The position numbers and the translations under genes were made by a program. Of a DNA stretch of 64,000 nucleotides, positions 22,104-33,724 are shown one piece after another. Source of the DNA: Epiperipatus broadwayi (taxonomy: Eukaryota; Onychophora; Udeonychophora; Euonychophora; Peripatidae); contig JAQFVV010012477.1 of NCBI GenBank assembly GCA_028023455.1, positions 1,297,501 through 1,361,500 of the forward strand, read 5' to 3'. Within the stretch, counting starts at the first letter, position 1, and each line of letters starts with the position of its first letter. The notes beneath the pieces are model-generated. The model was not told the origin of the DNA, ran no database searches, and worked only from the letters and a program-made list of their open reading frames with translations.

Positions 22104-23455
22104 TTACACACGCTTGGCAGTTAGTATTTTTAATTTTAAAGTTTGACTCTGAAAGAATTGGGTATGTTGGCTCTTCATGGAGCTATACCTAACCTGACAG
22201 AGCTGGTACCTAATGTTGTCGTGCCTGTCTTCCTCCCTGAAGTTCTCCAATATTACACACCTAAACTCAGTATAAGTCTGAGGTTTATATGGTATGGACT
22301 TCCATAAATCTTCAGCCAATAAATACAGATGGATGCTCACAATAGCTAGCTTTTCCATCTTCCCTAACTGACTGAGAGAGAACAATATCTCCAATCCAGT
22401 TAAGCCCTCCAAGGGATTTTCATCAAAATCTTCCCTAAACACCTTCAATTTTATGAACATAGTTATACTAGAGGGTGATCCCTGCAGATTATTGCCTAAA
22501 TTATTCACATTGTGGATAAAACTAATTGAGGGTAAATAGTCATATTGTTCATGTTTTCATCCTTGTACTATCATATAGTGACATTTCACTTCTGAGAAAA
22601 AGGGTTTATGATTGATAGACCTGTGATCTGTTTTTTGCAGGTCACTAATAAGTTTTATCTAACTTATTGTGTCCTCCATATCTAATATCTTTCAACTAAG
22701 ACTTTCTTCTTGTATTATGATTCTGTTATTATTTTCTAATTTACCAAGCATGACTTCTTTCTCTTTTTTAGCATTACATTCTAGTTCACTCTGTTTCAAA
22801 TGTTCACCCTCACTTATCTGTTCTTTTGTGTTTTCATCTCATTTGATTTACCCCATTTCTTTGTCTTTGGTACTGGACCTAATCTTGATATTCTCAACCT
22901 CTGCCTGCATGCAACTTATGTCACTGTGCAGCTTCACCTTAAAATCATTTTTAGCTTTCTGAATTTTTCTGATTCTTCTGACCACATAAATATAATACTT
23001 TTGGGTCATATTAAATTTATCAGTCATGTCCTTAAATCCATTTTCAAATCTCCCTTTAGTTAAACCTAGTTTACATTCTGTCCATCTGATTTTCTCTCTC
23101 AGCTTTTCAAACCTTATGTTACATTTGTCATATGATTTTTTTAATTTAATCTCAAGATCATGATTGAATTCTTTAAATCATCTGTCAAATGCATCAAACC
23201 TCACACTGAAATCACCTTTCACTTCTCTAAAATTGTCCCTTTAATTGTCTTCTGATCAAGTAGGCTGTTATCAATATCTTCAACTTTTTTATCTAACCCC
23301 TCAAATTTTATACCAAAATTTATTTTCTGCTCTTCAAATCTCTTATCACAATCAATTCTGGTCTTTACTACCTTCTTTAATTTTTGTAACTGATTGAGGG
23401 TCATTTTCATGATATCTGAACATATAGACACGACATATGAATTGGCATTTTTCAT
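22104..23455 (-). pseudogene. Gag relic of Ty3/gypsy A
   Basis: The minus-strand frame 22508-22104 (134 codons) has the layout of the retrotransposon gag capsid region: a 'KVFREDFDENPLEGL' opening, an amphipathic 'KMEKLAIVSIHLYLLAEDLW' helix where families read 'A-x-x-L-x-G-x-A-x-x-W', then 'YTEFRCVILENF' where families read 'W-x-E-F-x-x-x-L-x-x-x-F'. Upstream (23455-23219) a 78-codon frame rich in K, E, L and Q looks like a coiled-coil N-terminus. The two parts are separated by stops at 22509-23218, which still has coiled-coil-like composition on the minus strand. A degraded protease-like 'DSSINL' is possible near 21700-21730. Gag would form the particle in an intact element. Confidence 0.65.
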
Positions 23456-23645
23456 AGTGATAATTGTATTTACATAAGGCTAAATTACTAATCCACTTTG
23501 AATGACCTAACTAAATACATAATCAGTATTTTATTATTAATGTCCATTTCCAATCAAACTACATCAATCTTGACTTATAAAAAAAATGACTGAAAAGTTA
23601 AAAAAAATTGTGTTTTTAACACATATCATTAACTATAATTTTCCT

Positions 23646-23931
23646 GCACAGTTTGATATTGTGTGCACAGTTTGATATTGTGTGATTTACTTATCTCAGA
23701 TGGCAGTGGTTATAAATCATATCACACAGTGGATACCAAACTGTACTGGTATGAAGTGTAGCTATATGGATTGAGTTGCCCATGAGGTGCACAGTTTGAT
23801 ATTGTATGCACAGTTTGATATTGTGTGATTTACTTATCTCAGATAGCAGTGGTTATAAATCATATCACACAGTGGATACCAAACTGTACTGGTATGAAGT
23901 GTAGCTATATGGATTGAGTTGTCCATGAGGT
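23646..23931. repeat. 143-bp tandem duplication with an internal 19-bp repeat and hairpin
   Basis: Units at 23646-23788 and 23789-23931 are almost identical. Each opens with a duplicated 19-mer (gcacagtttgatattgtgt). Each also contains a long imperfect hairpin: CAGTTTGATATTGTGTGATTTA pairs with TAAATCATATCACAC and ACCAAACTG downstream. It lies just upstream of gag A in the minus-strand 5' leader. It may be a small foldback that duplicated or a leader repeat. Confidence 0.85.
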
Positions 23932-24764
23932 AAACTCTATTAAAATAGGTTAATCGAACATATAATTAACTTAAGTAGAATAAGAGTCTTTATGTATCTT
24001 ATCCAAATTTCCTCATTTATGCCAAAACATTATTTAAAGAATTTACTTAGTGATGAGTGCCACCTCTTAAAATATAAAAAAAATACTAGACCTAGATTTG
24101 ATATTAAGTAATTTATGTTTCTTGGATACAAGGTACAAATCTATAAATATAATAGGATAATTAACCCCTAATTCAGCAATACATGAAATTAACAATAATA
24201 CTATATTTAGAATTTGTAAATGAACTATGGATGTATATAAAATGTAATAAATAAACTTATGTTGTATTAATATTAAATACTCAGATCCATGGCACTATAA
24301 AGCAATAGACTTATGTTTATAGCTAAAAGAAAATAGGTGCATGTGTGTTGTGTCTGACAATAATTCCCTATTTATTATTTATAATACACAATATATAATA
24401 TGTTAGGGAGGATGCATATGAGCTAGGATTTTAAATATATGTCTGAACCTACCCTAGAGCCTCTCTGAGGAGTGTCAAAGCATAAAACCATGATCAAAGA
24501 TTTGGGGGGGGGGGGGTGATTCCTGACAGAGGCATTTTAAATGCTGACTCTGGCAAAGCATTTATCACAAAGCTTGTTGAAAAATTGGCAATCCTCATTG
24601 TTTATATCTTACAAGCTTAAGAGAATTGGGTCATGTGATCTATGACTCTTATTTTGACTATATATATATCTGTGTGATTTTATTATCCTAATTTCTTTAC
24701 AGAAAAGAAGTGTTTTATCCATAGTTATGTAATGCTCATTAAACAACTCAAAAAATACTTTAGA

Positions 24765-25025
24765 ACAGAAGATCTATTTATGAAAAACCAACTGTCCGAT
24801 ATGAAGTAATCCTGTATGCTGCTACAACATTATAATGTTGAGGAATAGAATTAAAATTGATATTTCTCTTCAGATAATCTTCTCATAAAATACACATGAA
24901 TTGAAAGTCTATTCTTGAAATATGCAGTTCAATATGAAGTAATCCCGTATGGTGTTAAAACATTATAATGACTCTGAATAGAATTAAACTCGATATTTCT
25001 CTACAGATAATCCTCTTATAATATA
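24765..25025. repeat. 133-bp diverged tandem duplication
   Basis: 'atatgaagtaatcc' with 'aacattataatg', 'atagaattaaa', 'gatatttctct' and 'cagataatc' blocks occurs twice, offset 133 bp. It lies in the leader between the 5' LTR and gag A. Confidence 0.7.
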
Positions 25026-25277
25026 TATATAAGCAAAGCTGCTTAACTTTTTTATTGATATTAGACATTAATATTTAGTATAAAATATTTATCTATATTT
25101 TTTGGAAATCGAATATACATTCCGTGAATATGTGACTGAAATTAAATTTGATTTAGAACACAACTTCTAAATGATCAGTCATTGTTAAGGCCATTACACT
25201 TTCATATGTTTAGAAGAATAGTTATAAACTTTTAAGCTTCTGTGAAGTATTGTACTTAAATCCGTATATATATATAT

Positions 25278-26447
25278 CGTTGCTCCTGTGATAAGATAAA
25301 GACTGCTAAATTTTAATTTCGTTCTTTGACATGTGAACGTATATAAAAAGTGAAAATACTTTAAAATAAAACAAGGAATATCCCTTTGTTTTTGTTTACA
25401 CTAATTCATGGACTGTTTCGAAACTCTCTTAGTTTTTAATATTATTATCCCTTGTTGTTACGGTTATACATGGCTTCCTTGCGATATTATTTACACGATT
25501 TTATCAAGCCATTTATTTTTGTTATTTTTTTTATTATTAAACATTATTTAATTCTTTTTACATATAACAGCTTGGTCAGATTATTAATACAGATGGAAAC
25601 AAATGGATGAAATTAATCATAGAATTGAACTTGGTTAGAGTGCTTTTGGTAGAAATAACTTGATTCTAAAATGAAGTGTGCCTATGTGTTTGAAAAGAAA
25701 GGTTTTTAATAAATGTGTTTTACCAGTTCTTACATATGAATCTGAGACTTGGACACTTATTAGAAGAACAATACAGAGACTTCAGACCACTCAAAGGAGT
25801 ATGGAGAGATGCATGTTGGGAGTAACGAGAAGATATCGAAGACACAATATATGAGTAAGAGAACAAACAGGTGTTACTGATCTCATTGAAAAAATTAAAA
25901 GACTGAAGTGGAGTTAGTCTGGACATATTGGTAGAAAATATGATAATAGATAGACAATTGAAATCTTAAACTGGATTCCAAGAGATTATAAAAGACCCAG
26001 AAAGAGACCACATGTGAGATGGATGAATGAAATAAGAAAGTGGCCAGGGATTGCGTGGAGAAGAGAAGCTAAAGATCAGAGAAGATGGATTGAACTTGTA
26101 ACTTGGAGAGACTTTCATCCTGTAGTGGATTGATGATGATGATGACATATAACAGATTTATATAAAATTCTCATTTCTTGTTTGTCTCTAATATTCCTAT
26201 CGAGCTGAGTTGTGAGTTGAGTTGTAGGTGTGTATCTATGAATATGTATATTGGTAATAGCTATTGACTTATGAATAACACAATGAGCTATTTTAATATA
26301 TGTATAGAATCGATATGTGTATGACACTGTTATGACTTCTTTTATAAGAGAATCATTTCAGTCGGAGATTTAAATGATATATTAAGTGAATAAAAAAAAT
26401 ATGTCTCCTTTGACTACAAAAGGGGTGATATATACCTTGATGGGACA
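25278..26447 (-). repeat. LTR-like direct repeat of element A, 5' copy, split by a LINE
   Basis: Aligns with 14610-15170; removal of the 574-bp LINE plus one 11-bp target duplication leaves ~585 bp. It starts CG where the sister copy has TG and ends 'tgatgggaca'. For a minus-strand element this is the 5' LTR and would have held the promoter; I see no convincing core promoter in it. Confidence 0.65.
25571..26144 (+). mobile_element. 5'-truncated RTE-type LINE with 11-bp target duplication
   Basis: A 574-bp insertion flanked by ACATATAACAG (25560-25570 and 26145-26155) and ending in (GAT)n. Its plus frame encodes the ORF2 C-terminal part: 'LGQIINTDG', 'VLPVLTYESETWTL', 'QRSMERCMLGVTRR', 'TDLIEKIKRLKWS-SGHIGR', then 'KRPRKRPHVRW' and 'RRWIEL'. 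These blocks follow the reverse transcriptase domain in RTE/BovB-like and related LINEs. Several stops and one small insertion (TTGTAACTT) separate it from the sister copy at 3915-4100. It interrupts the 5' LTR of gypsy A. Confidence 0.85.
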
Positions 26448-26935
26448 ATATGATTCTTATCATTGATGTAGTATTTTTATCTGTTATGTCTAAATATACC
26501 GTTTAACCATGAACTTGGTAAAATATGTAGAATTTTTTTTTTCAAATAGCTAGCCAATATTCATTCAAATATTTTCTGCAAATCGATATTTAGATATTCA
26601 TAGCTAAAGGATAAAACAAATATAAAATAAATTTAAATCTTTACTATTTAGAATCAAGCATGTATAATGATACTTTAAATTCTTATTTATATTTTGAAAG
26701 TTGTTTGAAAGATCTTTGATCTTCTCTAGCTTATTAGCAGATTATCTTACATATATAAATATATTTATAGTGTTATCATTCGATTTTGCTATACTGTTTC
26801 CAGAATATTCGATCCATCTCTGACAGAGAACATGCATGCATATGTGTAAACATATTTAGTAAGACAATAAAGCCAATTACTCAAAACTTTAATAGGTATA
26901 AAAGTAGATGATAACAATCAGCACTGTAATTAAGG

Positions 26936-27082
26936 TAATCTTCTTAAACAATAAAGGTGATAGACCTTTATCTATGGTCTGACATATTTATATAGACACT
27001 AAAGATGCAACTTTAGTATCTATATAAATATATCAGACAATAGATAAAGCTGTTTCCACCTTTATTGTTAAGGAGGTTGCCT
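26936..27082. repeat. Foldback element, ~65-bp arms
   Basis: Left arm 'cttcttaaacaataaagg' to 'gacactaaag' is matched in inverse by 'ctttagtatctatataaat' to 'cctttattgttaagga'. The centre is 'atgcaa' near 27004-27012. Adjacent 'ggttgccttgac' resembles a block in the foldbacks at 39755 and 45634, so they may be related. The minus frame 27013-27228 is not a gene. Confidence 0.75.
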
Positions 27083-28540
27083 TGACTACAGTTTGTAATT
27101 GTTGGTGAGCTTGAGAGTTCATTGTTATTGGGTAAACATTTACCCATGCTTATGCACATACATATATACCTTAATATGTAAATACCTACGTATGTGCATG
27201 TATACATTATTAACATACATTTGTACATATAATAATTAGTGATGGAAACTTTTCAGAAAGTGCTATCTATAAATTATACAATAGTGTATTAATTGCTATA
27301 TTGTAAGTCGTATGTTATGAACTCCACTGGATTGGTAAAATCTTAAAGTAAATAGATTGTATTAATAATACAAGAAACAAAAATGAGGTTGCTATGTATG
27401 ATGTGGCATAGGGCTTCTTACATAGCAATTGAAAATGACTGTTGAGTCTTGAAAGATATATTGTATTTTTCAGAATGAGATTTATATATATTAACATAGC
27501 AATGATTAAATTAGATATTTTGAAGAGATATATAGGGCTTCAATTTATTATATTATTTACAATAGTAATTAATTGTTTGTTTTATGTTTGTGTCTCTATA
27601 TGTGAACTTTTTATTTACATTCGTACGTAGAACATTCATATTTATATGCAACATTTAAAAAACAGAATATTCTCCCAAATAATGAAATAAACAAAATTAT
27701 CAAATGCCGCATAAAAATAATATCTATTGTTTATATAAAATTAACTATTGTCTACATTTTTATTTAACTTCTCCGAGATATTTTACAATGTTTTATCATT
27801 GCTCTCTTTTAAAATAAAACAAAAATCCTTTGTGTGTGTATATATATATAATTTGTTACGTAAGCATGTTTACTTGCTATAAAGACAATAATTGATTTTT
27901 AAACAAACGCTTTTGACTTACTTTCTTTTCCATTAAAAAGTCTAACAATGTTTTGTAAAAATGCTATTTGTTATATATATATTTTTTGCATTTTTTTTTG
28001 TCCTCTCATCTAACGTAAATTACTAGCAAGACCGTTTCATTTTATTTTCTTGAGGCATTTAGAAATTTTGCTTATCTCATTTTTTGGGAGAATTTTTTAT
28101 GTAGTTTCAGAGATATTTTTCAAAGGTCACAATAGAAAAACCTTCAAACATTAAATGAATTGCCCGTAGGTTATATTCTTCTGCAGAGTTGCAAGTTGAG
28201 ATATATCTTCTGGTTGAAATAGTAAAGCAAAGTCGCTGACTTAACTTTATGATAACAACAGCCTAAATCAAAATAATCTCCCAGATTTAGTTATCGTTTA
28301 ATATAACTTATAATGAAAGAAACACGAGAAAAAGTTTTCTTTTTTTCTCTGCCCTTCTCCCTCCACACTTTTTTAAAAATTTATCATCAGTTGAAATAAA
28401 TTTATTATAAACATATCTTCTCAGTTAAAATGAGAAAAATAATATACAATGCCCCAAGTTACTGAAGTGAATCTTTTAATAATATATGTATGTTAATATA
28501 TAAAAATATCACATTAATAAAAATGATCTCATAGGGAAAA
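27083..28540. other. No recognisable gene
   Basis: AT-rich DNA with short overlapping frames on both strands (27315-27630) that lack any family motif. Confidence 0.5.
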
Positions 28541-28544
28541 TGTT

Positions 28545-28605
28545 TAACGATTCTCCTCAATGTCTATGATCCTGGGTTCGAATCTAATAAGAGTAAACTT
28601 GATTT
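28545..28605 (+). repeat. tRNA-like SINE head remnant (B box)
   Basis: A near-consensus B box in 'ctgggttcgaatctaat' is preceded about 40 bases upstream by a weak A-box-like 'ctcatagggaaaatg'. 'agtaaacttgattttt' follows, as in the 7681-7760 copy (aaataaacttacattttt). It is a fragment only. Confidence 0.35.
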
Positions 28606-29689
28606 TTCAAAGGATTTAAATTTTTTAAAGATGGTTAGTTATTCTTAGATAATCAACTAATAATACAATATTAATTGGTAAATGGATATCACGATTTTCT
28701 TATTTAGATGTTAAAACAAAGATAGAAATTTGCTTAAACTTAATATATTTGGAAAACTTTAATATTTTTCTATGATAGGCCTAGCCAACCCAATTGTATT
28801 TATAGGCTACATTGGTTTCAGAGTTATCTTTTTTTGTCCACTTATCATGATACCTACTTTTGTAGATGTATCGTGAAAAGTCTGGGGATCAATCTGGTCC
28901 CCAAAAGATTATTGTGGGCATGAAAATTTGTAATAAAATGCACATAAAATTGTATGTTAAGAAACAATTAGCGAAGGGACTTCAAAAAAAAACTTTGCTG
29001 TGTCAAAAACTTTGCTGTGTCAAAGCCTACACTGTAACGCTTTTAGAAAAATGAATACAAATAATTGTCTCATAGACCTATTATTTATTTATTCCTGATA
29101 CACATAAGCAAAGACAAAACTAAATAAAACTAATTTAATGTGATATTTGTTTTTCTTTTCTTTCACTTAATTATTTATTAAATCTATTTCTATATTTGTT
29201 ATTACACATCTTAACTGATTTTGTGAATTTTCTCAGTTAATGGAGCACAATTTTTATTTTTTGAAAATTTATTTTTGAAAAAAAAAAAAGAAGTTAACTC
29301 ACAGTAAATATATCCAAAAGCACATACAATACTTTGTGCAAATTTTTTTAAGTTGAGGTATTTTTGGGCTGTGACATATGTGTTATAAAAATATATTTTT
29401 CATATCATATTCAAAAACATGTTGTAATTCAGCATTTCACTGTAAGGTTATTTATTCATTTGGCATGCTTTCAGGAATAGTGTGAGTTAACATCAGAAAT
29501 GACTGTCAAATAGAGATAATAGTAGCCTTTTTCACCTGCTTATTTGGGAAAAAAATATTATCACTGAAGTTATTTAACATATGAAAGTGTATAGCATGAT
29601 TATTTCAAAGCTAACTTTCAAATAGCAACATATTTTTTTGTGAAATGCAATAATATAATTGCAAGAATTAATTACTAGGTTCATCTTTC

Positions 29690-30030
29690 TCTTGTAACTC
29701 TTTATTGAGTTAATTAAGTTTTTCAGTTAGATCTACTAAAAAACAAAGATAGGCAACCAATCTTAATTTCTTAATTCAGGAACTGTTTATTTTTCTATCA
29801 ATTTTTTTCCTGCAAAATCAAAAAATCATTCCAGACATGTTCATTGACTTACTGATCTTACAGTGGTAAAATATATTGCCCTTTTCTAAATCTAATTCAG
29901 TAAGAACTTTCTTAAATTGCTGAGGCTGAAGAGCATGGGATCAAATGTAATTTAATTATTTTACAACAACTTTCATAAAGTAAATCAAAAAATATTTGTG
30001 CACATAATAAATACATCATTGTTTTTAATG
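29690..30030 (-). pseudogene. hAT-family transposase relic (ZBED5/GTF2IRD2-like), central part
   Basis: Minus-strand translation in shifted frames gives 'YFMKVVVK', 'LNYI-SHALQPQQFKKVLTELDLEKGNIFYHCK' and then 'YLCFLVDLTEKLN-LNKELQEKDE' (stops shown as dashes). This order ('MKVVVK-VNFIRS-AL--RQF--LL-E', 'G-ILYH-EVRWLS', '-CFLVDLTEKLN-LN--LQ') is characteristic of the hAT transposase lineage that gave rise to ZBED5, FAM200 and GTF2IRD2-type proteins. Stops and frameshifts are frequent. The N-terminal part lies at 33245-33665, separated by ~3.2 kb. In an intact element the protein would cut and paste the transposon. Confidence 0.75.
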
Positions 30031-33000
30031 GTTTTGAATCCAGCATAATTTTGAATAATGCTGCAGTTTCCTTAAGGAAATGTATTCTCCTCTAATGGTA
30101 TCTTTAAAGTTTAAAATATTTAACATTTCATCCATTAATAGTGTAACAGTCATATTTGTACATTCACGCAACAAAATCCAGAGTTTTGGTAAATTATACC
30201 AAGGCTGATCTAGATGAGGGTTTGAGACCTCAAATCTGACCACACCTCAGCTCCTTTACCAACACTCCCTGACTTACTACCCTATGAATGACATATATGA
30301 AGTCACACTCATAATCTCTTAATTCCTGTGCCAACAATAGCAAAGGGTGGAATGAGAGACTCGAGAATAATTAACTAAACATTTGACAGCTTAACTAAAC
30401 ACACACACGACTTAGGGCTGGTTATATAATGCATATATTAATAATTATGAAAAGTTATTCAATACAAACAGAGTGAATAAGACATCAGACATTAATATAT
30501 TTAAAATTATTTAATCTAGTCAAAAACATGAACAACAACAATTAAATGTACTGGATATTCCACTCGCAGGTGGTATGGTGAACAAATGAACTTCAAGTTC
30601 TCAAGATTTATTGCACTTGGTCATAATCATTTTATTATAACATTTTATAAATTAATAATGTTTTCTACATCTATAATGATGCCTAAATTATGTTCTGCCA
30701 TTCCTACTGGGTTTGCTAAGGGTTAAATCTTAAGAGAGTGTCAACTTTATATAATGTATACCTATTTTTATTATTACGTAATGAGCAGTCAATGCGCTCT
30801 TTATGCAGATATTATTATATAAACTAGATCTGAGGTTCAGATCAATTCTGAACAATTAATATAACAGTAGGTGAACTGGTGCTTTGTAGCATAACTTCCG
30901 AGATAACAGTGCTACACAAATTACATCAGAGGTGCGGCTTGAATGTGCCTTTATTCATGAAATTCAGTAATGATTACTTGGTTCTCAGGTACCGGGTGCT
31001 TGCTATATGTGAACATTTAGTTTGGATGATCGAACAGCCTTAACATACGATGTTGGATACCAGTGTTCCAGTTCTGAAAGAAGTAATGGGAATGGCCCTT
31101 AAAACCAGTAGCTCATTCAAGAGAGAGCTGTCCAAACTAGGAATAATAGGATGGCCCTTAAAACCAAATTCTATCTTAATAAGTATATAACAGCAAGACA
31201 TAATGCACTGAAGTGCTTCATAAAAGCCCATTCACAATGCTTTCTAAATATTAATTATTAAAGTTAGTAAAGCGCGAAATCTATAGTTTCATTTTGCAAA
31301 ACTACCATATGCCAGTTCATAAATTAGCATACTTAAACTGTGCTAAAAGGAATTTATTAAAATGATCTAGTTTACTAATTAACCTACATAGTCTATGAAA
31401 ATAAACTAAGGATGGCTAAAGCATATTTGGGACTTAAACTTGGCTCATTACTGACAATATGCTTTAGAATATCACTCTAGCATGTTCAACTAAATCAGAC
31501 CTTTAATAAGCAAACCTGGATGGAATATTAAGCTAAAACATAGCAGCTTAACTAATATATATATATGAGTAGGTTTCAGACTGGAAATTTAGAAGTATGC
31601 CAAAAGCAGCATGAATCAATTTACTTTGAGAACAAAAGCGTCTCTTTATGTTATAATAATTAGTAATCTCCACTCTGAAAGCATAGCACAAATTAATAAA
31701 TGTATTGTAACAATATATATATATATATAGGCATAAGTATATATGAGAATAGATAAAACAATAAGACAGTCATTATTTTTTTACAAGTTGAATTTAAAAG
31801 ATTTAAGAGAAATTGAGATTAGGCAAGATTTACAAGTTAGCTTTTTACATTTAGTTTAAAATTATACAAATAGGAAACACTTATTTAACATAGTGTAATT
31901 AATTTATGAGATTTAAGTTTGTACACATTACTTATATTTTACAGCTAGCTTTAAAAAAGATTAGAATTGCTATAGCATTAGGTTAGTTTGGTTGAGAATT
32001 TATTACAGGTTGTTCGACTATGGCAGCTTGGCAAGATTACACACACACGCATGGGCTGGTTCATTGGCTGTTCTTTCTATGTGCTATTTTTTCAGCTAGG
32101 CTGGGGTTTGAGTACTCCATCTCCATAAACAGTTCTGCCACCGAGGAGGCAGCAATGACGGTCTCTAGCCACTGATCTCCATAATAAAAACTGGGCACAT
32201 TGCCAGAATATAAGTTAACACAAGAGTAAAGCAAAATGGATTCTTGTTCATTTCAAACTGGGGTTTTTATATTTTCTTTACTCCCCCTCTCACATGCCAT
32301 TAATATCTTTATTTTTAAACTTTAAAACTTAAGAAGTCACTAATTTTATCAACTACACAAGAACCGGTTGGATTTATTGCAGGCGGCCACTGTCAATGAC
32401 TGTTAATGATTCTAACTTTATTTTATAAGATCCATAAAGTTCATTTTTCAGCTTAGTGTGAAGTAATTGAGATAGCCATAAACCTTGAATTTCTTTTTTT
32501 TTAAAGAGTGAATTCTTTTTTTTCAAAGAAATTCAAGCCACCAACATTTAGCACATACCTAAGAAAATTACCTCTGAATTTAATTACTATATGCAAATAC
32601 TAGCAATTTAGTAAATTGAATAACTTCAAAGGCAGTTTGGAAATAATTTAGAAAACTTGTAATGTTTAGAAAACTGATTACATTACAGTTACTTTCACAT
32701 ATATACATAGGTATGTTCTCATATATATATATACAATGTCAACAGCTTAAACCAAATTTAATAACTTAAAATTATAAAACAAATCTTTATATGAAATTGT
32801 AAAGGCATATACATTATACATAATAATATCAATCAGACGTGCGAAGATACAATTTCTCGCAAATAAAACCTTTATCTAATATTACAAAATGTGTATACAA
32901 CCATTTAAGATAGTAGTTGTGTGTGCATATACCATTACACACATATACATGTAAATATACACTTCTATATATTAAATTACTTAGTATACAGTGATATATG

Positions 33001-33240
33001 TGTACTTCTGGATTCGAATTGAGAAAATAAAGACTATTATGTTATATAGTAGGTGAAACTGTATGATGGCTAAATCATACTGATCGATAGAAAACAATTA
33101 TTTATACCTCAAACGATTTTAATAAGTTGAGCTATGTTAAAAATATATGTGGTCTTACTGAATGCTAGAGGATAAGCTTTGAAATTCTGTATTTAATCTC
33201 CTAAACATAATTATTTTTCAGCTGTAATGTTATGATAATG
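30031..33240. other. ~3.2 kb unidentified DNA between two parts of the hAT relic
   Basis: No frame here matches the missing hAT segment well, so this is probably a later insertion plus loss of part of the transposase. Visible features are a duplicated 'atggcccttaaaacca' at ~31091 and ~31151, CA-repeats near 30402 and 32040, an (AT)n at ~31712, and a less AT-biased patch at 32040-32240. The minus frames 30025-30243 and 31040-31231 have no motif I recognise. I found no LTRs or inverted ends. Confidence 0.4.
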
Positions 33241-33244
33241 ATGA

Positions 33245-33665
33245 TGTATGGTGTGATAAATTAGTGCTTGACAATCTTTTTTTTCTGGCAAAATATCTTT
33301 TACAACTTCATTTAAACACTGTTTCAGTAATTTGCCATCTGAAAATGACTTTTTTAAAGCAAGAAAACATCTGAAAAACTTGCCTTCACATTATTAGATA
33401 CTTGTTACAATGGTGTGCTGAATACTGTTCGCTGAGCTTTTACTTGTGATTACAGTGTTGTTAAGGTTTTCTCACATTTTTTACTGAAGTTTACATATTC
33501 ATCATGCATTGATTGAGGATGTCTTTACATATTGTGTTTTTTTAATAGAGCCTCTACATCTCTGTAAAATAAACTGATGTATGCAAAAGAATTATCCCCA
33601 TTGATCACTATATTGTTTGTGTCATTTTTAACTTTTATTTTCTCTGAACTCATATTGAAAGATTT
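33245..33665 (-). pseudogene. hAT-family transposase relic, N-terminal part
   Basis: The minus strand reads 'AYISLFYRDVEALLKKHNM-RHPQSMHDEY' and then 'VNFSKKC', 'TL-SQVKAQRTVFSTPL', 'NNVKASFSDVFLL-KSHFQMANY' and 'KIFCQKKKIVKH'. In ZBED5/SCAND3-type hAT transposases the N-terminus reads a BED-like zinc finger end ('NLKRHY--KH-'), then 'L--Q--IF', 'VKASY-VS-LIAK--KPF-DGEF', then 'CPEKK'. The match in order and spacing is good. It is the 5' part of the same gene as 29690-30030 and is broken by several stops. Confidence 0.7.
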
Positions 33666-33724
33666 AGATAATTAATTTATGAATATTCCATAAAACCATA
33701 AATATTCATTGATAAACACATATA

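Larger units (their letters stand above)
14610..26447 (-). mobile_element. Ty3/gypsy-like LTR retrotransposon A (decayed, nested insertions)
   Basis: Ordered on the minus strand are gag (23455-22104), RT-RNase H (19660-18123) and integrase (about 17960-17292), the canonical Ty3/gypsy order. The relics lie between direct LTR-like repeats at 14610-15170 and 25278-26447. The repeats start TG (CG in the right copy), end CA, and are both bordered by ATAT, which would be a 4-bp target duplication but sits in (TA)n DNA. I see no convincing tRNA primer-binding site next to the 5' LTR, so assignment of these LTRs to this body is an inference from position. Later insertions are a hammerhead-bearing retroelement (19757-21205), a foldback fragment (15773-16210) and an RTE LINE in the 5' LTR (25571-26144). 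All frames carry stops. The element is dead. Confidence 0.7.

Noticed and set aside
22669-23063. Overlapping plus-strand frames of 97 and 87 codons (Ser/Phe/Leu-rich)
   Set aside because: They are antisense to the coiled-coil part of gag A. The composition is the mirror of K/E-rich coding on the minus strand.
25720-26327. Minus-strand frames of 60-70 codons
   Set aside because: They are antisense to the RTE LINE tail, whose plus frame has recognisable ORF2 blocks.
14610-26447. Reading the LTR-like repeats as two independent solo elements
   Set aside because: Possible, because no primer-binding site was found, but the gypsy body lies between them in the right order with matching ATAT flanks, so one element is the simpler reading.
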